Origin: Nemophila menziesii
Taxonomy: Eukaryota > Streptophyta > Magnoliopsida > Boraginales > Hydrophyllaceae
NCBI GenBank assembly: GCA_029959085.1
Contig: JARWIR010000001.1
Coordinates: forward strand, 18,901,730-18,965,729
Direction: 5' to 3'
DNA: 64,000 nucleotides
The notes under the pieces were generated by a model. It was not told the DNA's origin. It worked only from the letters and a program-made list of their open reading frames with translations, and searched no databases. The translations under genes were made by a program, and so were the position numbers. This document shows, one piece after another, positions 25,990 through 35,296 of the stretch. Each line of letters opens with the position of its first letter. The stretch's first letter is position 1.

Positions 25990-27330
25990 GGTCAATCCTT
26001 CAATATGGTCGGGCATGATGGATAGTATTCTCGTTTGGAACTGTCAAGGGGTGAGGGCACCTTTAACTAAAAAATCTTTCAAGTCCCTTGTGTCGAAAAA
26101 TGATATTTCTATAGCTTGTTTTCTCGAATGTAGGCTTAGAAAAAAGAATCATAAATCATGTGCTCATCTTAAGACCTTTAATAATTCACACATTATAAAA
26201 CCCAGGGGAAGATCTTATACGTCTGGGGGCATACTCTTGTTGTGGAAGGATAATATCAACCTCGAAGTGATATGTTCTAACTCTCTTTTGTTACCTCGAA
26301 AATCAATGAATCTAATAGTTTTATTTGGTACTTGGTTTGTGTATACGCACCAAATAATGAGTCTGGAAGACAAAAAATATGGGATTCTCTTTCTTCTTGG
26401 TTCTCAAAAATCAGCGAGACGACTCTTTTCGTGGGATATTTCAATGATATTGCTAAATTTTCCAAAAAACAAGGGAAAATTTCACCGAACATCGACAGAA
26501 TTATTCACTTCAACGAATTTATTAATAACAATCATCTAGTTGACTTTCCGAGTAAAGGTTATTTCACATGTGGTCAAACAAGAGAAAATACGGAGAAAAT
26601 GTCAAAGAAAGACTTGATCAAGTGGTGTGATGCTTTCCCTAATGTAATTCTTAAAATCCCTTCAGCTAATGGATCCGATCATTCTCCACTTATTATGGGA
26701 AGGGAGGGAGCCACCTGGTCATTCACCCGCGATCAACAACATAGGACCTGCAGGTTTTGTACTTGGCACCAACAATGTGGCCTCGTTCTGTAACAGAGTA
26801 ACAGGGCGGGAATGGACGTTTTTTTCCATATTCGTCGATTAGTACACATGATTGGTAGAATAAACAAGTTCCAAGTAAATGCATGTTTGCCTGCTTGCCT
26901 TGAAATGTGTGTATTGGTGCTTTCATTGAGGTGTTGTAGAGGGAGAGGAATGACTATGTCTTCAATAATACCGACTTTTCGAGTGGCGATGTGGCAATAA
27001 TGAAAGACAAAATCTAGATACATATTACGTTAGGGTGTGGGGGTAATCACCAGGTAGAGTCTCATGTCGAAATGACTATGTTGAACTTATTGGTTGGTAT
27101 AAATCCAAATCGTGGTTGATTAGAGATATATAGGGAAATTGGGTATGTGGTTTCTCGATGAAAGCTAGCTGTTGTTCTCCCGTGATTGTGGAATTAATTG
27201 TGTTATATGAGGTACTAAATCTAGCTGAGGAAATAGGGACCAGGGTGCTGAAGGTAGATGTGGATTCTAGTGAGGCCTCACGGATGGTAGATTAGATGAC
27301 TAGTGGAAGAGATCCTGGTGCGGCATGGAT
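25990..27330 (+). pseudogene. LINE remnant: endonuclease plus RNase H, reverse transcriptase missing
   Basis: At about 26017-26150 the AP-endonuclease start reads SILVWNCQGVRAPLTKKSFK. At 26332-26700, in another frame, it continues YAPNNESGRQKIWDSL and GYFTCGQTRE, ending GSDHSPL. At about 27115-27290 an RNase H segment reads GNWVCGFSMKASCCSPVIVE and later VLKVDVDSSEASRMV. The several kilobases that should code reverse transcriptase between them are replaced by about 330 bp of unrelated sequence, so this is an internally deleted, dead copy. Frameshifts separate the endonuclease halves. Confidence 0.85.
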
Positions 27331-27535
27331 TGAAGGGTTTCGAGCTATATTGACAAGAAACATGTCTTATGATATCAAGGTTATCTTCATTTTGACAAAA
27401 ATAAATATCAAGGTTACTTTCATGGAAACCAATACATGTGTTAAATATATGACTCATTCACAACTTTATCAGGTTTATATATACTTCATGTGTATTTACC
27501 CACTAGATATGATCTAGATTCTACTCACGCGCGAT

Positions 27536-27652
27536 TGGTTTGGTTAGAAGATACCCGACGGATATATAGTCGAAGTGTTTGGTTAAAAAATACTCAGCTG
27601 ATCTATAGCCTGGGTGTTTGGTTAGAAAATATCGACTAATATATAAATTGGG
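27536..27652. repeat. about 39-bp tandem repeat, 3 copies
   Basis: Units begin near 27536, 27576 and 27615, each with TGTTTGGTTAGAAAATA-like starts and diverging ends. It lies just downstream of the LINE remnant. Confidence 0.8.
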
Positions 27653-27808
27653 TTTGATAGAAGTTGTTCTAGATTATTAGTTTTATTTCCACGGTGCTTG
27701 AATCTTTTATCTAAAAATATTGCAAATCTGCTATCTATTTTTATGGGATGTTCTTGAAATCCATTAATCTTATCAAATGACAAAATGTTTTATAGTCATC
27801 AATAAAGA

Positions 27809-27906
27809 AATGCAAGTTAGGTATGGTATATACATATGATTAACATACGATTAGTTGGAAGGCAAAGACAAATGCAAGTTAGGTATGGTATATACATATG
27901 ATTAAC
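27809..27906. repeat. 36-bp direct duplication, 62 bp apart
   Basis: AATGCAAGTTAGGTATGGTA and the next 16 bases occur identically at 27809-27844 and 27871-27906, separated by 26 bp. The perfect match suggests a recent local duplication. Confidence 0.9.
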
Positions 27907-28507
27907 GATATTGCTTTCATAGTCAGAAATATTTTTTTCAATAACATCAACACCTATCCGACCAAAAAGAAAAAATAAATAAACATCAACTTATGACAAA
28001 AAAAAAACATCAAACAACGCCTATGTGCTTCACGTTTGTAAGCATCAAGGTGTTTGACAAAAAAAAAAAAAAGCATCAAAGCCAATGTCTTAGGCCCCAT
28101 TTTTTTTTGGATCAACTGGCTTACAGACCCCATTTCTTTTATTGGAAAAAATTTCTTCATGAGTATTACAAATAAAAGAGGTATTTGCTATTCTAATAAA
28201 AGTATTTAATTATTAAATAAAAATTTAAATTTATTTATAATTTTTTTTTAATAAAATGATGGATTATTGTTCAAGAAACACCTCCCCATCGCTTTCTTCT
28301 TGCCCATAAAAGGCACTTCTTTTTTTCTTTCCTATTTTACCCTTTCACCCCAGCCGCCGTCCGTTTATTAGAATTATATATATGTCCTCTGTCTCTCTCT
28401 TTCTCTTTCATCTCTGTCTCTTTCTCTCTCTATCTCATTCAGCTCTCTTTATTACCGTTTGAATTACAAATTACATGCAAAAATCACCATTGGCAGTAGC
28501 AGACAGT
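27907..28507. other. low-complexity intergenic DNA
   Basis: A-rich and T-rich runs, then a pyrimidine-rich CT stretch (28384-28450). No gene was recognised. The leader-like CT tract directly precedes the 62-bp array. Confidence 0.5.
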
Positions 28508-28738
28508 ACAAAAGTGTACTTGTACGAGTGCTGGGAAACATTCTTATTACTCAACATTAGCCCACAAGTACAAAAGTGTACTTGCACAAGTGCTGGGAAA
28601 CATTTCCATTACTCAACATTAGCCCATAAGTACAAAAGTGTACTTGCACGACTGCTGGGAAACATTCTCATTACTCAACATTAGCCCACAAGTACAAAAG
28701 TTTACTTGCACGGGTGCTGGGAAACATTCCCATTACTC
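28508..28738. repeat. 62-bp tandem array, nearly four copies
   Basis: Units start at 28508, 28570, 28632 and 28694, each opening ACAAAAGTGTACTTGCAC, with the core GCTGGGAAACATT shared by all. The last copy stops at about 28738, where GGCAGCAGCAG sequence begins; a similar GGCAGTAGCAGACAG precedes the first copy. A 69-codon ORF across it is a by-product of the repeat, because 62 is not a multiple of three and successive copies are read in different frames. Confidence 0.95.
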
Positions 28739-28859
28739 GCCCTTGGCAGCAGCAGCAGACAGCAGTATACAGTAGTAAGGGCATTAAGGTATATTTACCT
28801 TAAGTGCATTTTATGGGCAAGTGGCTAAAGTGGCAGGTACTTATTGGGCATTCACCCTA

Positions 28860-30560
28860 AAATGATTATGTATAGAAAACATATCTTATATTATTTTTAT
28901 AAATTTACTGTCTTTATTATTAAATATATTATTATTTCTAGTACAATATTTATTTTTAAATATTAAACAAATAATATGGTACTTCTACCACCACCACCAT
29001 CCCTACCCCCACCAGCACCACCACCACCACCACTACCACTACCATCATGTATTTAACCACCACTACAGCTACCACAACCACCACAACCACCAACACCACC
29101 ACAACCTACTACTAGTTCCATGACACACGCGCGCGTCTGTGATTTTTTTTTTAAATCGTCCCAACTAATTCTACAAAAATCATAAAAATAAAAAATTTGA
29201 ATTTTTAGATAAAACAAATTAATATTTACATATATGATTCTTTATGATTTTTTTTTTTGTTTTTTTAACCTTTTTTTCTCAAACACGGAAACATGAAATT
29301 CACTATTTGAAATAGTGATTTTTTTTCGCAAACATGAAATTCATCGTTCAAACATAAAATTCACTGTTCAAAACATGAAATTCCGTGTCTGCGAAAAAAA
29401 ATTAAAAAGTGAAAGAAATTTGGAAAATTCAAAATAGTACAAAAAATTGGAAAAAAAAAACATAGACATAAATATTAATTTGCTTTATCCAATATATAAA
29501 TTTTTTGTTTTTCTGATTTTTTTAGAATTAATTATGATGATTTTAAAAAAAATCCACGGACGCACGCGTGTGTGAATTAGTTTTGTTTTGTTTTTTTCTA
29601 AATTTCTTTTTTCTTTTTCTTTTTTTTAATTACTATTTCTAAAGGTATTTTGGGTTAGGGTTGTTTTTTGAGCCAATTAAAGATAAATGCATATTAAAAA
29701 ACTTATTTAAAAAAAGGTGCCTAGAATAAGATTTTTTATAGAAAAATGCCTCATCCCAAACTACCCTTATAATTAACAATTAAGAAAAAGAAATTAGAAA
29801 AAAACAAAACAAAAACTAATAAACACACGCGCGCGTCCGTGAATTTTTTTTAAAATCGTCATAACTAATTCTAAAAAAATCAAAAAAATTAAAAAAATAA
29901 AAAATTTATATATTTGGATAAAGCAAATTAATATTTACGTCTATGATTTTTTTCAGAATTTTTTGAATTTTTTGATTTTTTTTGAATTTTTTAATTCGCA
30001 GAACATGGAATTCCATGTTTTGATATAAGGAATTTGTTTTCCGCAAACACGAAATTCCATATTTAAAACATGGAATTCCATGTTCTGCGAATTAAAAAAT
30101 TAAAAAAAAACAAAAAAACCAAAAAATTCAGAAAATTCCGAAAAAAATCATAGACGTAAATATTAATTTGATTTATCCAAATATGATTTTTTTCGATTTT
30201 TCTGATTTTTTTTGAATTAGTTATGGCGATTTTAAAAAAATTTCACGGACGCGCGTGTGATGAAATTAGTAGTAGGTGGTGGTGGTGGTGGTGGAGGTGG
30301 TGGTGATGGTTGTGGTGGCTGTAGTGGTGGTGGTGGTGGTGGAGGCGGTGATGGTTGTTGTGGTGGTGGTGGTGGTGGAAATACCCTATTATTTGTTTAA
30401 GATTTAAAAATAAATATTGTATTAAAAATAAAATAATATATTTAATAATAAGGATAGTATAGGTATAAAAATATAAATGAGATGTTTTCTATAAATAATT
30501 GTTCTATTAGGCATTTATCTCTAAATAAGAAAATTAGAGGCTTAAAAAAATTAAAGCATC
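28860..30560. repeat. large fold-back (inverted repeat) complex with nested hairpins
   Basis: Outer arms pair about 28860-29110 with 30268-30500. The left is CCA-rich (28988-29104), the right GGT-rich (30268-30383), and AT-rich shoulders outside them also pair (AAACATATCTTATA-like on the left, its complement on the right). Inside are two further palindromes, 29122-29575 and 29823-30260. Each starts with a CG-rich ACACACGCGCGCG motif and ends with its complement, and each has a centre made of inverted ATGGAATTCCAT-like words. The spacer between them (29576-29822) is itself inverted about its middle. The whole can fold into one long stem with side hairpins. No coding capacity. Probably a fold-back or MITE-type element amplified in place; exact ends are uncertain. 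Confidence 0.75.
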
Positions 30561-32226
30561 ATTAAAGAGGTATTTATCTCTAATTACCCCTTGTTTTTTA
30601 AAAAGAGTCTTATTCTAGACATCATTTTATTAATAATTTTTTTAATAGATTTTTTTTATTATTGGCTCAAAAATAAATTTATAGTATCCATTAAAAGAAT
30701 TGAATTACTTCATAAAGTATATATTATATCTTTGTATAAAAAAAACAAGAAAGAAAGATATTAATCTTATAAAAATTAAAAAACGTTGTACATTATAAAA
30801 TAGATAGTATCTCTATTTATAAAGAATAGATAGCCCTAGTTTTCATAGATCAATTTAATAAGTTTTGACTAAATTCTAAATATCCATATAAGAATTTATA
30901 ACCCTCTTTTTTGGATTTCTTTTGGATTGAAAATATATAATATTAAAATAAGAGTATGAAATTATTCTATAAGAAAAGAAGAGGGTGGAGCTACATCAAT
31001 AAGGAAAAAACCCAACGAAATAAAAGAGAAAAGGATAACAAAGCCATAACATTCCTAAACTAGTACTTCATATAAGTTTTACTCATATAAAATTCTTCGA
31101 GAAAGAAACTATACAAGTAGCTAGAAGGATAAGAGATCCAACAATATTCAGGAGGAACACTATCATGGACATAAAATGTTGTTCAAGTCGACATTCTCAA
31201 ATTGCGGTAAAGAATATCATCACACAACTTCTAAAAGTACCATTAAAAATAATTGTAGAGGTTTTGTTGTCCAGAGGAATCCAGAAGCACAAAGTAGATG
31301 GAGAGGTGGCTAAGGAAGAATCTGACATCCATCTTATTGACAACAACAAAAAATACTCACCCAGGCATACACAACAAGCATTTAAGATTCAGTTTAGGAA
31401 TCACCTTAGAAGAAATTGACCTTTATCTTTTCACCAATCTCTTGTGAATAAAACTCAAACCAAGAGTTTCACATCACTGGTCCACCACCACCGTCAAATC
31501 TCGATGTAGTTAAGATTTGCATAAGGAGTTTCCCCAACATAATACTCAAAGTTAAGGCATTTAATCTAAAAAATGGTGAAGTCCACCATGAAAACCATAA
31601 GATGGGCACTGAATTTAGATAGAGAGACGTGTAGTTCATTTAGATGGGCTTGTCGAATATTTTTCTTCCAAAAAGGACCTCCAAAAGAGATATTTGTTGT
31701 GGATAGAACTTTCAGAATACCAAGTAAGCTGATGTTCAAAATTCATCTTGAGAAGAATATAGTTTTTACCCATGAGACTTGATCCTTTATCCAAAGGAAA
31801 CCCACCATCATATTTAGAATTCCATAATAGTAAATATTATCCATTCGAACTTGCAACCACATCCATAAAAGTATGCTAAACTACCCATGAAACGTGAAAG
31901 AAGAACAAAAGAGGGGTTTTACTCATACCAATGTATTTATTCCAATAGAAACAATCTCCAATATTATGGCAATCTAGAGCCAAAGAAGCTTAATTATGGA
32001 GTAAAATCCATTTAACTGGACTGAGCGAACGAGGCATAGAAAGAGACCTCTCCACATCCATATTTCCGTTCACGAAGAAAGAAAAGAGTACACATGTAAA
32101 GTAGAAAGAAAATAAGCTTTATAAGAGAATATATATCCACGAGTCTAGATTAATTCTGACATAATTTTAATTCTGTTCAAGAGAAAAAAGAAGATGATGC
32201 TTCAGGAAACCTTCATCAATCAAATG
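30561..32226. other. unassigned intergenic DNA
   Basis: There are two short + strand ORFs (31165-31419 and 31573-31782) but no recognised domain in any frame. The base composition from 31000 to 32200 is less AT-rich than its surroundings and looks like decayed coding or transposon sequence. I could not assign it. Confidence 0.4.
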
Positions 32227-32231
32227 GTTCG

Positions 32232-33724
32232 TGGTGGAGCCTAGGGTGTGATAAAATAAGATATAAATAAAGTGCAAATAACACCCTAGACTGACACGGT
32301 TCTGCAAGTATACAGATCGTATGCAAGTTTTAGTTAAATGATTAAGATTCGTTCCGCAGAGACTACGAAGGTTAGGGGAATCTTATGCAAGTATCAAGTG
32401 CAAATAATTAAAGCTAGAACAACTAAACGCAAATTAAAGTAAAGACAAATAGATGTTTGTTTGATTTTCTAATTAACTAAATAAAACTAAGAATTTAAAA
32501 GACAGAAAATAAATGCGAAAGAGAAGTGACATGAGAATCTAGCTCGAGTTATTCGCATGTGATCCCGACTAGTTTTGCCGTTCTAAACATGTAAGGGTGA
32601 ATTATGTAGTATTTCAATAATCGGTTCCAATTCGCCATCGGTAGTTTAAAATAGGATTTACCTGTGTCAATAAGGCTTCCTAAGCAAACTTTTCCTGTAA
32701 TTGGTAAATAGTCACAAGAACTAAACCATAGTGATTATCTAGTTAGGTTGATTTGTCAGATCTTAACCGAATACTAGACGTTATGTGCTAAACATGTAAT
32801 TAAACACCATTGTCAATGGTGACCTAACTACTAGATGGTAATTCTAAATGGCTGCAGTCCACAAGAACACGGAATATAAATCCAAACACATAAACAGAGA
32901 ATAATAACTATAATTCAATTTAAAATATAAAATTCTCAAATTAGATAGATGTCAATCAAAACTAGGGTTCATACATATATGCTAACACTCAAGCTAAAGA
33001 AATTTAGTTCATGCAAGAAAAGAAAGAAATTACAAATTTAAAGGTAGAAGAAAACATTGTTGATGAACAGCTCCTTCCAGACTTTTCTCTTGTGTTGTAA
33101 GCTTCCTCTTGGTTTAAGGTTTCACAAAGGATGCTTTAGGAGTGTTAAGAGGTTGTATTTATAGTATATAGGTTGACCTAATTCGTTTCTTAGAGATAAG
33201 GCCAAGTGATAGACTCCAAGCCCAACTCAAATTCGTATGGATAATTACTGCTGAACTGTTTTGAGTAAATCTTCTTCGTTATTGGTCGGTTTTTGTTCCA
33301 TAATATACAAAAAGAATCCTCAGAGAATTATCTATGTCCCTATGAAAGGAATTTACCAAAATCGGCTTATTTCTTGGAGTAATCTCCACTTCTTTAGGCG
33401 TGTGCTGCAGAATCTTAGATTTAGGCAGCTTTTCCTTTTCCATATTTTTAGCCTTTGTTTCCTTTATCTCCAATTTCCATGCAAATCTCTTTCCATAAGT
33501 TGTAGTCTTTGACTTGGACTCTAATTAATCTCCATAATTATCTTTAAAGTTTCACACTAAATAAACAATTAAACCCAATATGCTCTAAAAATATTATGTT
33601 ACTAAATCAAGACTCAAAATAGGAAAGTGCACTAAATTAAGCTAATATCGACCTATAAACTAATAAATACGCCTAAAATGATGTCTCTGAAGTATATTTA
33701 ATTATCACAAATGAGGAGATATCA
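32232..33724 (-). mobile_element. solo LTR, family S, copy 1
   Basis: On the minus strand it opens TGATATCTCCTC and closes CTAGGCTCCACCA. It is flanked by GTTCG at 32227-32231 and 33725-33729, a perfect 5-bp target duplication. Length 1493 bp. It contains a plausible promoter (CTATAAATAC, minus strand, near 33160) and no gag or pol, so the internal region was lost by LTR-LTR recombination. A 1.5-kb LTR is usual for Ty3/gypsy elements; that assignment is inference. Copy 2 is at 35944-37506. Confidence 0.85.
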
Positions 33725-33729
33725 GTTCG

Positions 33730-34860
33730 CTTCTATGGTCACTCCTTTAGTCCAAAGGTTGAGCCTAAAAACCCCATTTTTGAGTTGTGTAAGCTACATG
33801 AGATTTTGGATATAATAAGCATATCCTCTTGATAGACTAGAAATCAACTCAAAAAATCTTCTGTAGTGATGCCTGGGGGAATTCGATATAACTCATGAAT
33901 TGCTTAAAACTTGTAAGTGAGGCAACTAGCTCAAGACAAAATTTAAGAGTCTGATCAATGTGAGCAAGCTTCAACCCTGAGAACAAGGTCTTGGATTGCA
34001 CCAAAGCACCAGTTTCAACGTTGAAAATAAAAACTAGCATTGCTCCAAAGTAAGGAAATGATCATTAAAGTACACTAGTCAAGAGATCTTAATTGTTTAT
34101 CAATGAAACAGATAATGTTATAAATAATGGGCCATAGGTTTTTATCAATCACAAATGTATTAAATCCCTAAATGTACTGCAAAATCTTGAATCAACTAAC
34201 CTCTAGAGGAAGAAGAAAACTAAAAAACTTGATATTTCCCATACACAGAGAAACCACAAATCCAATACTATATAAGGCAGAGAGGAATTTGACATTACTA
34301 GCAAGTTTAGGATAATGAGTCTCGTCCTGGGGTGTAATCATCCAAAAAATAGAGATAGAACGCTCCTCTTATCGAAAGCATTGATCAATCTATGTTTAGA
34401 CACCGTCGATAGAGAATGAATGTTTTAGATAGAAAACTCCCAATATCAAACACTAGCTTCTCTTCCATAGCAAGCCATATGTTCTTATCCATGTAAAAGG
34501 TAAACTAACAATACTCTTGTGCTTTCTAGTAGTGATGGTAGGAGGGAAACCCCGCCAACAACGGGGAGGAGGCTTTGAGCTTATTCGCCGGATGCTTCTC
34601 ACATACGTTTTAGGTGTCTAATAATATACCTCGTTTAGAACTTCCTAAGAAACCTAGTAGGAAAATATTAAGTGAACAAAATAGTACATCAGTTTAATAT
34701 GCCTCTAAAACTACCCATTAACAAACCTTTATCATTAAAACCTATTATGACAAAATCTTTATGAAGGAAAAGAGTGTAGTGTATTTGGCCCCCCCTTATT
34801 TTGTTAGCTTCTAAGGAAAGATCTCAAAGTCATTGCATGCCAATCTTGTGTACTAATTTT
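33730..34860. other. unassigned intergenic DNA, probable old transposon sequence
   Basis: No gene was recognised. Because a Copia RNase H fragment follows immediately on the minus strand, the 34600-34860 stretch may be part of the same decayed element downstream of its coding end. Confidence 0.4.
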
Positions 34861-35230
34861 TTAAAAGTAGATGTAGGCAGATTTTACATTCTTCTGTAGT
34901 TCATGTGTAAAGAATTTTTTTGGTGAGATATGCTTGGTTCGATCACCTTTGACATAGGATTTTTTGGCTTGAGCGACACAAGCAATATTATCTTCATATA
35001 ATATTATTGGACTCTGTTTGCTTGTTGAAAGATTGCATTGCCCTTGAATATTCATTTCTGAATATATGCCTCATTAAAAACTCTCAAGGCAAATGAATAT
35101 TTTTTTAGTAAGGTAAAAATAATACAATATTCTTTAATAAGCTTATAAAATTGCCTCATTAAGAACCTTGACAGGAAAACCCAGTGGAAAAAACACCTAC
35201 ACTGAGGGGAAAATAGTTCATTGCATATAT
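34861..35230 (-). pseudogene. Copia RNase H fragment
   Basis: On the minus strand 35055-34861 reads SPIILYEDNIACVAQAKKSY then GDRTKHISPKKFFTHELQKN, the C-terminal RNase H signature of plant Copia polyproteins. Around 35130-35200 is the phrase CCTTGACAGGAAAACCCAGT, common next to this part in such elements. Nothing else of the element is recognisable. Confidence 0.85.
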
Positions 35231-35296
35231 ATCTCCCCATGATGTAAGTATAATAAAATGGTGTATCACTTGATACATAAGGGTGAATGAGACATA

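Noticed and set aside
28475..28684. 69-codon + strand ORF
   Set aside because: It spans the 62-bp tandem array and simply reads successive copies in changing frames.
33261..33512. 83-codon + ORF
   Set aside because: It is inside a solo LTR. Both strands are open by chance, and LTRs are not expected to code.
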